Assembly (NCBI RefSeq): GCF_030068605.1
Contig: NZ_JASJOU010000009.1
Span: 124,001 to 188,000 of the forward strand
DNA from: Xanthocytophaga agilis
Lineage (GTDB): Bacteria; Bacteroidota; Bacteroidia; Cytophagales; 172606-1
Reading direction: 5' to 3'
DNA: 64,000 nucleotides
Positions 26,047-37,100 of the stretch are shown here, piece by piece; the stretch's first letter is position 1, and the number at the start of each line of letters is the position of its first letter. A program made the position numbers and the translations under genes. The notes beneath the pieces were generated by a model. It did not search any database. It worked only from the letters and a program-made list of their open reading frames with translations, and was not told the origin of the DNA.

Positions 26047-26152
26047 ATCCCTGCGCACCTACACTACCTTTCGTGATTGAGGTGATCTTTGCTCTCTTTG
26101 TACCTTATTGTATCTTGGATTTTCAGAAATCAGGGTAATATATGTATATAAA

Positions 26153-26188
26153 AAAAACACTCTTTGTATTAAATAAAGAGTGTTTTTT
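26153..26188 (-). terminator. Strong terminator
   Basis: AAAAAACACTCTTT (26153-26166) pairs with AAAGAGTGTTTTTT (26175-26188) around an 8-base loop; A and T runs flank it on both strands. It ends the lipoprotein gene at 26204-27985. Confidence 0.88.
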
Positions 26189-26203
26189 TATTCATTTCAA
26201 CTT

Positions 26204-27985
26204 TTAGTTATTTCGTCTGACACGGAAGGTGCAGCTTAGCGTATGCAAAGAGTTATCGCCAAAATCCAACATCTGACTACTGAAGTTACCACTTATAAAA
26301 CCACCTACCTTTCCATACTCTGTAATAGTGAGCTGAATAGGAGTAGCCCAATAGCCTCTTCCACTTGGAAAAGCATTACAGAACACATCAGTTATAGCAT
26401 GTTGTGAATTAAGGGCTGTACCACCATCAAACTGAAATGACATCTTCTGACTGTTATTTACCCCATCACTCAATGTAACAATCTGTGTCCAGATATTTTG
26501 TGGAGTTGCCAGATAAGCGCCTATTGTATCTGTAGGTTCTGCAATAGTTGTAGTTATGCCATCATAGGTGTAAGTAATAACACCCAGTGTGCTTGTCCCA
26601 CAAGCAGTTAATGCACCCAGATTGTTCACTCCTGAATGCAGCGTTACTGTTTTAGGTGTATTTTGCTGATAGTTTGCATTATCAACTACTACCACATTGA
26701 CATCTGTATTCGTACAGGCCAATCCTGTATAGGTAAAATTGCCATTACTGATTGCGATCCGGTTGTAAAAGCCACCATCATAGGTTTGTACATGTCCACT
26801 GGCAACAGGTTGGTTTTCGCAATTGGATACAGTACCACTAATGGTTACCTGGCTTTGTCCCAGATTACCTGTTAGTGTACCTAAATCCAGATCTACAGAG
26901 GTAGTAGAAAAATCATGCGAATAAGCAGAAATAGCACAAGGAGTAAGAATATCCAGTACCAGATCTCTATTGGCAAAAACAGCTCCACTGATATATCCGT
27001 TGGCATCTGTAAATCCCAAACGACCATGTCCTGCATTTTTAGGCAGTCCGGCGATGTTTATGCTAACAGGTACATTCGCCAAAGGTTGCGACGAAGCATC
27101 TACAACTCGTACGGATAAATTGACAAACGATACTCCTTCTGCTGCTTCCCAGAAAGAGAAGTGAGAAACAGTACCCACGTAGGCATCACCTGTTTTGGTA
27201 GCCGAACCTTCTTTTTTCCACAATCCTGTTGTTGTATCAAATCTCCATAAGTCAATAGTGGCTGGTGCTTCAGCAGATAAACCTGAAGGTATTGGAAGAC
27301 TGATAGTAGCAGACTTGCCATCTGCAATCTGTAACAATTGTCCATTATCGGCAGTAAGTTCAACGGCAATTGTACTGTATGCTTTTAATGCCTTTAAATA
27401 ACCACTGCTGTCTGTACCTCTTGCATCACCTGGTATGTTCATTTGTAAATCTTCTGTACTAGCAGGATTCAGCCAACTAGCAGTTATGTGTACATTTCCA
27501 CTATATATGGCACCACTTAAAGCATTTACAACACCATTTTCAGGTAAAGTAATTTTTCCTCCATCTGTAGTAGTAACAGTACCACCAGAAACAGCTTCTA
27601 CTGTACCAATTTCTTTTTTGGGTACCAGTTTAATACGTACAAAACTTTCTTTGTTCGCTGAAGGCATGACTGTCTTGTATCCGTCTATATATCCACTTTT
27701 TGTTACTTTAATCAGACCGGCAATCTGTGCTACAGAAACGTTAGCTATTTTAAAATAGCCATACTCATCTGTTTTGATATATTTGTCACCTACGTTAACA
27801 GTAGCCCAACCAACAGGACTATTTGTTTCATCTACTACAAACCCTGTAATAGTTGAAGTCACTTTCACACCTAAATCTGGCGTAACCGGATCAGGATCAA
27901 CAATTTCCTTGTCAACGGCATCTTTTCGACAGGCGTTGAACAATAAAAGTACACATAGCAGGAGAAAAAAATGGAGTGATCTCAT
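26204..27985 (-). CDS. Surface lipoprotein with carboxypeptidase-regulatory-like domains
   Basis: 593 residues. A lipoprotein signal (LLLCVLLLFNAC, Cys at the lipobox) is followed by an Asp/Pro-rich linker and a carboxypeptidase-regulatory-like domain (TSTITGFVVDETNSPVGWAT ... DEYGYFKI). A central domain carries ALSGAIYSGNVHITASWLNP and FDTTTGLWKKEGSATK, a pattern found in ZU5-like Bacteroidota lipoproteins. Further Ig-like units follow (VSVRVVDASSQPLANVPVSI-type; VTISGTVSNCENQPV). The C-terminal ~130 residues have no known family. No sorting domain is present, so attachment is by lipid. It probably sits in the outer membrane; ligand unknown. Confidence 0.85.
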   Translation of the reverse strand: MRSLHFFLLLCVLLLFNACRKDAVDKEIVDPDPVTPDLGVKVTSTITGFVVDETNSPVGWATVNVGDKYIKTDEYGYFKIANVSVAQIAGLIKVTKSGYIDGYKTVMPSANKESFVRIKLVPKKEIGTVEAVSGGTVTTTDGGKITLPENGVVNALSGAIYSGNVHITASWLNPASTEDLQMNIPGDARGTDSSGYLKALKAYSTIAVELTADNGQLLQIADGKSATISLPIPSGLSAEAPATIDLWRFDTTTGLWKKEGSATKTGDAYVGTVSHFSFWEAAEGVSFVNLSVRVVDASSQPLANVPVSINIAGLPKNAGHGRLGFTDANGYISGAVFANRDLVLDILTPCAISAYSHDFSTTSVDLDLGTLTGNLGQSQVTISGTVSNCENQPVASGHVQTYDGGFYNRIAISNGNFTYTGLACTNTDVNVVVVDNANYQQNTPKTVTLHSGVNNLGALTACGTSTLGVITYTYDGITTTIAEPTDTIGAYLATPQNIWTQIVTLSDGVNNSQKMSFQFDGGTALNSQHAITDVFCNAFPSGRGYWATPIQLTITEYGKVGGFISGNFSSQMLDFGDNSLHTLSCTFRVRRNN

Positions 27986-28514
27986 AAAAGAGTAATTCTT
28001 TGTTTTAAATAAAAACGACTATTTTACATGTTTCTTTAGAGACTTTTCATCATCAAAGATACGGCTCTTTATATCCCTTCCTAAAACAAGCCCGTAACAC
28101 AATTACATACTCACATGATTATCAACTATTTTACTCTGTTAACAAAGCTCATATCTCTCCATTAGTAGTAATACATTACATCGCAATGGTGATTAATTTC
28201 ACATTCTATAATAGAAATACTGCTCAATATTGAAATACAAAATAGGATTTATATAATCTCTGTCTTTGCTTAGTAAGATTATGGGTAGGAGTTAGTGACT
28301 TTATATACTTTAAAACAGCCTTTTTAGTAAAAGACATCCTGTTAAAATGCCATAAAATCTTACAAACAAGGGATACAAGGATAATATCCCTGAAAATGGG
28401 TGAGTCCAATTGGTTAATTTGCGCATTACAGGTTTATTGATACCTAATTGAACCTTCCTGAAATTAGAAGAGTATGTGGAGTGGTTTTATTGAAAAGGCA
28501 GATAGAAGGGTTTA
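27986..28514. other. Intergenic region, 529 bases, no supported gene
   Basis: AT-rich DNA upstream of the lipoprotein gene and downstream of the unknown gene at 28515. A 61-codon frame at 28224-28409 looks random. No repeat, strong hairpin or promoter match was seen. Confidence 0.55.
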
Positions 28515-29435
28515 TTAAAAATCAAATTCCATTTTATCTCCTACTTCATTTATTCTGATATAAAGCCCGTGTTCTTCATCCCAATTGCTGAAGCTCAGTA
28601 AAATATCATCCTTGTCATTAACAGGAATAGTTACACTATTTAATCTTACAAAAAATGGTAGTATGGATTCAATATCACCTTTAATTTCAGGCAAATCATA
28701 GTCTGAACGCATTTCATTATATAATGAAAAAATCATCTCAAACATTTTTCGTTTTTGAGCAAAAGGATAGTATTTTACATAAGTCGCCCTTTTTAACTGA
28801 GCGGGAGAAATTAATACCCCCTCTTCAGTCTCGATCTGTAACTTAGCACGATTTGTATTCAGACAAAGTATGGGGGTACCAATTGTTGTTTCGTACAATT
28901 TCCAATGTGGATTAAAATAGAAGTCAGGAAAGAGATGTTCCTGCCATTTGTTAGCTATATTACCGAAATACGATACTGCTTCATATGGATTATGCTTTAA
29001 ATCCGCAAAAAAGAAAGCCCGGAGCTTACCAAAGTCTGTTTGTGTTATACTCAGAAATTCATGATTGATAGTACAAAGTATACCTTGGTTAAATGAAACG
29101 TTTATTCCACCTACAACTACATTACCCTTGTAGAACAAGAGAGAATTTTTATAGAGAGGAGTCTCCTGATTCAGCGGTTTCACTGAGTCTTCCACAAACA
29201 AATTCCTGAATTTATCAATTAGCTTTGGGTCTGTTAATGAAGTAATGTGTTCGGCAGTTGTATTACTAATCAGATTCTTTCCCACAATACTATTGGGCAG
29301 TTTATTTCCAAAAGAATCTAAAATCTCATATTTATCAAATTTTAGTATACAATGTATTTCAGGCTGATGATTGATTCTATAACTATCTATTCTATCAAAG
29401 GAAACGTCCTGTATAAACTTCCGAATAGGGATCAT
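28515..29435 (-). CDS. Protein of unknown function
   Basis: 306 residues, no signal peptide or membrane helix, so likely cytoplasmic. It has a balanced composition with aromatic-rich motifs (AVSYFGNIANKWQEHLFPDFYFNPHWKLYE is split between helix and strand-like parts). The C-terminus reads LSFSNWDEEHGLYIRINE. The WDEEHGL motif resembles the ends of small immunity-type or DUF6985-like proteins; this is a weak memory-based resemblance. It is monocistronic between two gene-free gaps, and I cannot assign a role. Confidence 0.7.
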   Translation of the reverse strand: MIPIRKFIQDVSFDRIDSYRINHQPEIHCILKFDKYEILDSFGNKLPNSIVGKNLISNTTAEHITSLTDPKLIDKFRNLFVEDSVKPLNQETPLYKNSLLFYKGNVVVGGINVSFNQGILCTINHEFLSITQTDFGKLRAFFFADLKHNPYEAVSYFGNIANKWQEHLFPDFYFNPHWKLYETTIGTPILCLNTNRAKLQIETEEGVLISPAQLKRATYVKYYPFAQKRKMFEMIFSLYNEMRSDYDLPEIKGDIESILPFFVRLNSVTIPVNDKDDILLSFSNWDEEHGLYIRINEVGDKMEFDF

Positions 29436-29500
29436 ACAATTAGCTGGTATATTTCTAATCTCGTTGTCTTAAACTTTATTGTTCACACAATCTAACAAAA

Positions 29501-29530
29501 AAGCCACATGTAACACGATACATGTGGCTT
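29501..29530 (-). terminator. Terminator of the dsbD gene
   Basis: An exact 10-bp stem AAGCCACATG (29501-29510) / CATGTGGCTT (29521-29530). On the minus strand it is followed by a T run (complement of 29495-29502). Confidence 0.8.
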
Positions 29531-29553
29531 TCTTATAAAAGATCGTTTTGACC

Positions 29554-31704
29554 TTATTTCAGACTGGCGATTTTCTTTTCTGAATAATTCTTTAATCCCA
29601 GATCCAAAAAGTTTATAAAGTTGGTTACATCATAATTTGCACCTTGTGGAGTCACTAGTACCTGTTCCTGTGCATCCAGCAACACATAATAAGGTTGTGA
29701 ATTTGCATTAAAACGTGTTGCCTGCATATCACTCCATTTGTTACCGATGGTTTTCACCTTCTTGCCACTAAATTTAGATACATACTGTTCATTGGCAGGA
29801 AGTTCTGTCTTATCATCCACATATAACTGAATCAATACATATTTTTCCCGTAATCGTCCCAATACAGCCATATCAGGCCATACAGTAGCTTCCATCTTCC
29901 GGCAGTTGACACAAGCATGTCCAGTAAAGTCAATAATAACGGGTTTGTTTACCTGACGGGCATAAGCCATTCCTTCGTCATAATCAAAGAATGCATCGAG
30001 CTTCAGAGGAGCATGGAATATTTCACTGTATTTACGAGGTGCATGACTAGCCACTGAAGGCTGGCTTCCTCCCCCCAGGCTATTCGTATATAAGTCAAAG
30101 TCCTGCGTATGTTGAGGAGGTAAAAAAGCTGCAATTACTTTTAAAGGGGCACCCCATAAGCCAGGAATCATATATAAACTGAATGCCAGCGTCACAACCG
30201 CCAAAAATAAACGAACAGCAGAAATTCCGGTTTGCTCTCCATCATGCGATAATTTTAGCTTACCCAGCAGATATAAGCCTAACAAACCAAAAATTACAAT
30301 CCATAATACCAGGAATACTTCTCTATCAAACCATTCCCAGTGATATGCCAGATCCACATTGGATAAAAATTTCAATGCAAGAGCTAACTCCAGAAATCCT
30401 AATACTACTTTTACAGTATTCAGCCAGCTACCTGCTTTTGGTAAAGAAGTTAACCAGGAAGGGAACAGAGAGAACAATGTAAAAGGCAAAGCCAATGCAA
30501 AAGCAAATCCAAACATTCCTACAGCAGGTCCAAGCAATTGTCCCATAGAAGCAGCCTGTACCAGCAAGGTACCAATAATAGGGCCTGTACAGGAGAAGGA
30601 AACCAATGCCAGAGTAGCAGCCATAAAGAATATTCCCAATAAGCCACCTTTTTCAGATTGCATATCCGCCTTGTTAACCCACGAAGAAGGTAAGACAATC
30701 TCAAATGCTCCGAGAAAAGAGGCTGCAAATACAACCAGCAGTACAAAGAAGAAAAAGTTAAAAATACCGTTGGTAGAGAGATCATTTAAAGCATCTGCCC
30801 CAAATAATACTGTAATCAGCAATCCTAGTGATACATAAATAACTATAATAGAGATGCCATACAGCATAGACATGCGAATACCTTTGGCTCTGGAACCACT
30901 TTGTTTGGTAAAGAAGCTTACAGTAAGGGGTAGTAATGGAAAAATACAAGGCATCAGAATAGCAGCAAACCCTCCCAGCAATCCAGCCACAAATGTAATC
31001 CAGAGAGATTGCTCCTGTGGAGCCCCTACAGTTGCTACTGGAGTTTGTTGTACAGGCTGGCTTTCTACTACTTCCTCTGAAGTAGATGCTCCTCCGTTTG
31101 TAGATTCTGTAGTTACTACAGCACCTGTATCTGTCTGACTTTCTGCAACTGTATTTTTTTCCGGTGCTTTGGGTTCCGCCTGTTTTGCAACTGCATTGGT
31201 AGTAGTCTCAGTAGTTACTTTGGTATCTGCTGTTTTTTCATCAGAAGTTCCTTTCAAAGGTTCTACAGCAATTGCAAATTCTACCTGGTCCGGAGGTAAA
31301 CACTTTGTATCATCACATACCATGAACTCAAGTGAACCTTGTACCTTGGTAGCTTTGCTGAGTTTAACTTTCTGTGTAAATACAGCTTTATTGGCAAACC
31401 AGGTAATATTCATATTGAAGGTTTTGTCAAACGCCTTGATTGGAGTTGATTTCTCTTCAACTTTTCCCACTAATTGGTAGTCTTTAGAGGGAGTAAATGT
31501 AAAGGATGTAGGTACAGGCCCACCATCTTCGATAAACTGGGAATATACGTGCCAGCCTTCTTTGATAGTTGCCGTGAATGTAAGTGTAGCCTCCTGTGCA
31601 CTGGTTGCTTTTGCCGTAAACTCCCAGGTAACAGGACGTTCAATCTGGGCCTGGCACCAGCCATAAGCGACCAAAAAGAAAAATAACAAAAAACGAGGTT
31701 TCAT
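29554..31704 (-). CDS. dsbD: Thiol:disulfide interchange protein DsbD
   Basis: 716 residues from ATG 31704, which gives a proper signal peptide (LLFFFLVAYGWCQAQ); the frame is open to 31815 but that extension is not signal-like. The order is an N-terminal DsbD/DsbC-like beta domain with CDDTKCLPP, a Thr/Glu/Gln-rich linker, a transmembrane core of eight helices (including LLGGFAAILMPCIFPLLPLTV and LVSFSCTGPIIG, whose Cys residues form the redox pair) and a C-terminal thioredoxin domain with DFTGHACVNCRKME. The protein passes electrons from cytoplasmic thioredoxin across the membrane to periplasmic thiols. It appears monocistronic. All redox Cys pairs are present. Confidence 0.95.
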   Translation of the reverse strand: MKPRFLLFFFLVAYGWCQAQIERPVTWEFTAKATSAQEATLTFTATIKEGWHVYSQFIEDGGPVPTSFTFTPSKDYQLVGKVEEKSTPIKAFDKTFNMNITWFANKAVFTQKVKLSKATKVQGSLEFMVCDDTKCLPPDQVEFAIAVEPLKGTSDEKTADTKVTTETTTNAVAKQAEPKAPEKNTVAESQTDTGAVVTTESTNGGASTSEEVVESQPVQQTPVATVGAPQEQSLWITFVAGLLGGFAAILMPCIFPLLPLTVSFFTKQSGSRAKGIRMSMLYGISIIVIYVSLGLLITVLFGADALNDLSTNGIFNFFFFVLLVVFAASFLGAFEIVLPSSWVNKADMQSEKGGLLGIFFMAATLALVSFSCTGPIIGTLLVQAASMGQLLGPAVGMFGFAFALALPFTLFSLFPSWLTSLPKAGSWLNTVKVVLGFLELALALKFLSNVDLAYHWEWFDREVFLVLWIVIFGLLGLYLLGKLKLSHDGEQTGISAVRLFLAVVTLAFSLYMIPGLWGAPLKVIAAFLPPQHTQDFDLYTNSLGGGSQPSVASHAPRKYSEIFHAPLKLDAFFDYDEGMAYARQVNKPVIIDFTGHACVNCRKMEATVWPDMAVLGRLREKYVLIQLYVDDKTELPANEQYVSKFSGKKVKTIGNKWSDMQATRFNANSQPYYVLLDAQEQVLVTPQGANYDVTNFINFLDLGLKNYSEKKIASLK

Positions 31705-32030
31705 TGATGATGAGTTGTTGAATATAAACAGCAATTGGTTTCTACTAAAGTAAAGGACAAATATATAACATCGCACCAAGCTTTCTGATATCTCATTCAC
31801 AAATACATTGCTCACACCGACTATGTAAACTAACGTATCTCTGCCCTCATGTTGATTTAAGATTTTGAACAGCTTAGCTTATATTTTGTAACATTTCTTT
31901 TCTTGTCTCTGGTTCCCTTTTCATGCAACAACCATTCAATTCTAATAATGCGTATCCCTATTAAAAAGAAAATCCTTCTTACATCGTCAGGCAAGAAGGA
32001 TCTCAAATTTATTTGAAATAATAGTATGGT
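31705..32030. other. Intergenic region upstream of dsbD
   Basis: 326 AT-rich bases. It contains the terminator at 31972-32001 and must hold the dsbD promoter; no clear promoter boxes were recognised. Confidence 0.5.
31972..32001 (-). terminator. Terminator of the coiled-coil lipoprotein gene
   Basis: ATCCTTCTT (31972-31980) pairs with AAGAAGGAT (31993-32001). The minus-strand product continues into TTTTCTTTTTAA. Confidence 0.75.
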
Positions 32031-32903
32031 TTAATTCTCAGTTAATACTACCAGATATTTGGACACACTCCAGAACTTTTCCTGTTCTACAATTTTCAGA
32101 TAGGTACTTCCATCTGTTTTAATAAAGTAGTAAGAATCGGTTGGATGTGAAGTCACTAATTTCTGGCGTTTGGTTACCCCAATCTTTACTTCGTTGGTAC
32201 TTTTAATGTCTACAGGTGTGAAATCCTCTGCATCCAGTTGATTATTAAGAATAACTTTTCCACCTGATTGAATCACCCCTTTCTGCGCCAGTTCCTGTTT
32301 TGAACCGAAGGTAACAAATCCGGTATTCAGCTCTTCTTCTTTTATCCTGACATCTTCCTTGGTATGTTCGAGTTGCACCTGAGTCTGATTAATTTCATTC
32401 CGGACTCTGGCAATGGTTGAATCACGTTGCGCCAGTTGTCCATGAAACTCACTTTGCATTTTCTCAATTGTACTCAATAACTCCTGAATTTGTTTCTCTT
32501 TCTCTTCTACCTGCGTATTTTTCATCGCGATCATAGTTTTCAATCCGGAATTGATAGTCTTGGATTCGTTTACTTTCTTCTCCAGTGTAGCTATCATTTC
32601 ATTATTTTGCTTCACATAATCTCCAATCTCTGTTATCATTAGATCAATCTCACCAGGCTTCTTAACCATCTCACGTAGTTTAACGCCATCCATAATCTCT
32701 ACATGTTCGGATATTTTCATAAGATTACTGTCAATTTTACCAATGGAGGCAGTTACTTCTTCAACTTCTTTTTCTCTATCCCGAATCTGTTCTTCCAGAG
32801 ATGCAGTCCGTGCGGCCAATAGTTTATAATCATCAGAATCTTTTACAGTAGTACAGGCAAAAGCAGCAAATACAGTGACTACTAGTAAGAATACATTTTT
32901 CAT
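32031..32903 (-). CDS. Coiled-coil lipoprotein, function unknown
   Basis: 290 residues. A lipoprotein signal (LLVVTVFAAFAC) is followed by a long coiled coil (residues ~28-190) rich in E/K/Q/I with many heptads, then a compact C-terminal domain (~195-290) with strands (VILNNQLDAEDFTPVDI, KIGVTKRQKLVTSHPTDSYYF). No known family recognised. It probably stands out from the inner face of the outer membrane or the inner membrane into the periplasm. It lies downstream of the giant-protein cluster on the same strand, but a terminator at 33127-33152 separates it. Confidence 0.8.
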   Translation of the reverse strand: MKNVFLLVVTVFAAFACTTVKDSDDYKLLAARTASLEEQIRDREKEVEEVTASIGKIDSNLMKISEHVEIMDGVKLREMVKKPGEIDLMITEIGDYVKQNNEMIATLEKKVNESKTINSGLKTMIAMKNTQVEEKEKQIQELLSTIEKMQSEFHGQLAQRDSTIARVRNEINQTQVQLEHTKEDVRIKEEELNTGFVTFGSKQELAQKGVIQSGGKVILNNQLDAEDFTPVDIKSTNEVKIGVTKRQKLVTSHPTDSYYFIKTDGSTYLKIVEQEKFWSVSKYLVVLTEN

Positions 32904-33126
32904 AGTGAGCGAGAGCAGATCTTTGTGTTTTGATTTAAGAGACTAAACTGTTAGTTATTTTCCTAAAAAGAGAAAACTTCATGTAAGAAAATACTTTTTT
33001 TGAAAATATTCAAAAGCAAATAATTATACGCATAGGATAGCTACAGAAAATAACACATTCATTTTAAGCGATTATCGTTTTTGAAAGAGTATACAATTTT
33101 GTATACCAGGATGTAATATAAATAAA

Positions 33127-33152
33127 AAAGAGTAGCAAAAACACTACTCTTT
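33127..33152 (-). terminator. Terminator after the CARDB-like gene
   Basis: AAAGAGTAG (33127-33135) pairs with CTACTCTTT (33144-33152); the minus-strand product runs into TTTTTTATT. It closes the transcript that may start at the Ig-like gene near 50346. Confidence 0.8.
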
Positions 33153-33180
33153 CAATGGAAAAGATTCAGATTAGTCAGGA

Positions 33181-34017
33181 TTACTTTCTATTTCCAGATA
33201 TAGTATTTACCCGCAGTTTCAATATCGTATCCAATCCATATTTCTGGTGTCTCTCAATAACGACAACTCTTACAGGTATCTCATCCATCATTCTGTCTGC
33301 CCGAACAGAAAAGTTAAATTCTATATTTCTTGATTCCGTTTGTCCAACATTGTTTAGTACAAATGCAGGACGGTCTATAGGTTTAGCATAGTCGGGTAAA
33401 TAAATATCCAGACGTGTATCCGATGCGGGGCCCTGACCTTTGTTTTGTAAAACCAAACGTAACTTCACAGGTACATTAGCCAGATTCAGGTATTGTTCAG
33501 CATCTAACCGATAGGCTGTAATCTGTAATTTAGGAGCCTTAAACTCGTCAGTAGTGATATCCAATGTAATCTCATCCGGGTCATATTCATATTCTTCCCG
33601 AATCATTACTGTTACTGTCGCAATTCCTGCTGACAGATTAAGGCTTCCTTCTATTGGAATACTAACAGTATTCTGTTTGCCAGGAGCCATTGAGTCAATC
33701 TGTATTACTGTAGGATAAACTAACCCTTTGACTTCATCTGCATTAGCAGTTTCGGCACTTACAATCAAACGCTGGGAAGTACCTTTTCCGTTATTCTTTA
33801 TCGTAAATGAAATGTTCCCTTTTTCCCAAGCCTCCAGCAACTGATTACTGTTTTCATCTTTATACATAATATTTGTATAAACTAGTGCAGGCTTTCCTGC
33901 TGTCCGATCTTTTCCAACACTGACCACAACATTATCAACTTTTCCACTAACAGTCTGCGCATGCAGTCTTTCCATGAAAGTGACCAGTATCAGTATAAAT
34001 AGGTAATAAATTTTCAT
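33181..34017 (-). CDS. Secreted CARDB-like protein
   Basis: 278 residues with a signal peptide ending near RLHAQ. Two Ig-like strands-and-turn domains of the CARDB kind follow: ISFTIKNNGKGTSQRLIVSAE and VKLRLVLQNKGQGPASDTRLDIYLP, each with a NxGxG turn, plus a strand repeat about residue pairs 120 and 235. No sorting domain, lipobox or membrane anchor is visible, so it is likely periplasmic or bound to another surface protein. It lies 174 bases downstream of the giant Ig-repeat gene on the same strand, and its terminator at 33127 closes the group, which suggests a shared function. Confidence 0.8.
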   Translation of the reverse strand: MKIYYLFILILVTFMERLHAQTVSGKVDNVVVSVGKDRTAGKPALVYTNIMYKDENSNQLLEAWEKGNISFTIKNNGKGTSQRLIVSAETANADEVKGLVYPTVIQIDSMAPGKQNTVSIPIEGSLNLSAGIATVTVMIREEYEYDPDEITLDITTDEFKAPKLQITAYRLDAEQYLNLANVPVKLRLVLQNKGQGPASDTRLDIYLPDYAKPIDRPAFVLNNVGQTESRNIEFNFSVRADRMMDEIPVRVVVIERHQKYGLDTILKLRVNTISGNRK

Positions 34018-34104
34018 GCAGGTTGTTGTGGCTATCTCCTTTCTGAAGATAGAGTTCTATATGGTACGAATTCTATACTTATTTATTGTATGTAAGCCTG
34101 AAAT

Positions 34105-34146
34105 TTTGCAACACGCTGACTTTATTTATAGCCAAAGTGTTGCAAA
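34105..34146. terminator. Hairpin between the giant gene and the CARDB-like gene
   Basis: TTTGCAACAC (34105-34114) pairs with GTGTTGCAAA (34137-34146) around a 22-base loop. The following minus-strand bases are only mildly T-rich, so this may be a weak terminator, an attenuator or a processing site. Confidence 0.4.
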
Positions 34147-34191
34147 GTAACTATCATGCGGGATCAGTCAAACTGGCTAACCCCGCTTATA

Positions 34192-37100
34192 TTATTGCAC
34201 GATAACCTTTTTACGGTATATAGCCTTGCCGGTTACACTCATAACCTCCATCTGACAAACATACATACCTGCAGCTACCCGATTTCCATCATTTCCTTTT
34301 CCATTCCAAGTCACTTCATGTAAACCAGTCTCAAATGTACTATTCACCAAGCTGGCAACTTTCACCCCTGTAATAGTGTAAATGTCCATACGAACCTGAT
34401 AAGATTGGTCTGATTCAGCCAGGGCAAATGGAATAGTTGTAGTCTGATGGAATGGATTCGGATAAATCTGACCCAGAGAACCAAACTCAGGTTTGATATT
34501 TTCCTGAATATATTCGGCAGTACCATAATACATACGGAATATAGCAGACTTACCCAATTCAAACTTGTACTCTTTCCAGGTGGTAAGGTCTATCACTTTG
34601 TTTTGCTGAACATCAAACAAGATCCATTTCTTATTGGTATTCTCAGGCAGTTTGTTTGTCCACGAGAATATAACATCCTGTTTACCCAGCCCCGAACCTA
34701 CAGTAAATTCCCAAACAAAGTTTTCCTTTACAGACACCATATCTTTGGTAAAATACTTTGCAAAATATTCCGGATGCTCAAATCGTATATCCAGATATTG
34801 CGGTAAACGTGGCAATGCAATACGATCCAGTTTATCTTTTCCTTCTGCAGCTTGCTCATGCATACCTAATCCAGCAAGATTATACGAAATGTCATTAGCT
34901 TTTACAGAAAAGTTTATTTCCCATAAAGCACCCTGAGTAAAGGCTGATTTTACCTCCGAACTTGTCCGTCCGCTATTAATAGCATGATTTAGCGTAGTTG
35001 GAACTACAATACGTGTATCCTCTTCTACAAATACAAATCCACCTCTATATTTAGGCAATACCGTACTATTCAGATATCCATCATCATACGTGAACAGTTG
35101 TACTGTTGTATCCAGACTGCTGTTGGCATTTTGTATATCATCCCAGGAAACATCAAAACGATACGGATTACCAATCTGATTCCAGCCTCTAGTCAGAAAG
35201 ATCGGGAACAAGTTAGTTCGGTTCCGACGTACAGGCGTACCAGGCCCTGTATCCAATGTATCAATTCCAGCCTGATTTCTGGACAAAAACCAATATCCCA
35301 GCCCAGGTTCAATTTGGGTTAAACCATTCTGATATTCCTGCGACTCCATAGTTGTTGTATTGTAATGAAAGATCCGCCATTTCTTAATGTCATAGAATCC
35401 CAGATCATCTCCAAATACATCACTTATATCTGTTTTTTCCAACTCCAGAGGTATAGAGATAATATCATATTCTTTCGTTTTACTACCAGCTTTCAAACTT
35501 CCTCCCTCAGAGAACAAGCGACCAGATTTTGTAAACTTATGATAGGCGTATAAGATATTAGTCTGAGAAGGATTACTATTAAGTGTACTGTCAAATGTAA
35601 GCTCAAAATAATATTCTAATCCGATTTTATCCGGATCTATCATTTCACGGGTTATTGTACCTGTAAAAGACAGGCCTTGTAAAGTCAGTTCCTGAGTTTG
35701 CCAGGCAGTTGTATCAGCACTTGTAATTCCCCGATAATACATTTTTGCACTAATACCAGGTAATCTCTGTGACAACTGAGCCTGTACCTCCATAGCAGTA
35801 ACAGTATCTGGAACCAGCAATTCTTCTTCTGACACAGTCAACTCTACTGGAGGAGCCTGTTCTATTGTAAAGCTCCATGAGGTAGGATCTGAAATCCCTG
35901 TATATGCATTGTTGGCCCGGTCGGTTATAGCCCCATTTCCAATCAGAACATATACTTTAGACAAAGGCTCAAATGCAGCAGATGGTTTTATAATTAACTG
36001 ATTGTCTGCAATAGTTATCTGAGAGCTACTTATATCAAGTACAGTAGGAACTCCATCAACAACTAAAGTAACAGAACCTGTTCCTTTCTGAATGGGTTCT
36101 GTGAAAGTTGCCTTCAAGGTAGCAGTCCGGCTTACACCTTTTACATTAGGAGCCGGGTCCAGTGCATTTAAGGATATAAGTCCAGGTGCAATATTATCAA
36201 TAAAAGATCCTACAGTAAAGTACCATGTTTTCTTATCCGTAATACCAGCAAACGGATTACCTGACAGGTCTGTAATACTATTGGGGTCTATTAATACAGC
36301 AAAGGTCTCATTGGTCTGAGGTAAATCATTAGCCGGATTAATAATTAATGTATTATTAACAACACGTAATCTCTGTGTATCACTGAATGAAATACGATAT
36401 AGAGAGGCATCACTCTGCATAATTGTCACATTTGTAGAGTTTTTAAGTGCCTCGTTTATTTTCACAGATTCACTAAATGTCAAAATCAGATTTGTATTAC
36501 GTGCCGCTATACTACCAACTGCAGGATAATACATACCAGCGGTAGGCGCATCCTTGTCTTCAATGTAGAATGTCCATGGATCGCTATCATTAAAACCAGC
36601 AAAGCTATTGTCATTGGTATCAACAAACGCACTGGAAGGAATAATAACTTTTACAGTAGCACCTACAGGAAAACCTGACGGAAAGTTGATGTATACTTTT
36701 GTTGAATCAGTGGCATCCACTTCAACACCAGAACCTTCTACATCAATAGCATTAACAGTAGAATTTACAAGAACCCGGATTACCCCTTCATACTTCTTCA
36801 TCTTTCTGTCGAATATCAATGCCAGACGCACGGTGTTGGCACTTACTGTATCATTGATATCAGGTATCCGCTGTTTTACAAAAGGCGCAGTTGTTACCGT
36901 GCTGTTAAAGGTACTAAAGTTCCAGTCCTGTGGATCTGGAATCCCAGCCTTACCTTTGTAGACAAATTGATTACCCGCTAAATCTGTAAAGGCATCACTT
37001 GGAACAATTACGTTTATGTTAGCACCAGGAGCCAGATCATGATCTGGATTTATTGTCACCACATTATTATTCAACGTAATTTGTGAACTACTCACAGGAA

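Larger units (their letters stand above)
25803..26203. other. Intergenic region with dyad-rich repeat and a terminator
   Basis: 401 bases with no gene. It contains the promoter of the acyltransferase operon, the dyad-rich repeat at 25952-26046 and the terminator at 26153-26188. Confidence 0.65.

Noticed and set aside
31705-31815. N-terminal extension of dsbD
   Set aside because: The added residues are not signal-like; a clean signal peptide begins at 31704.
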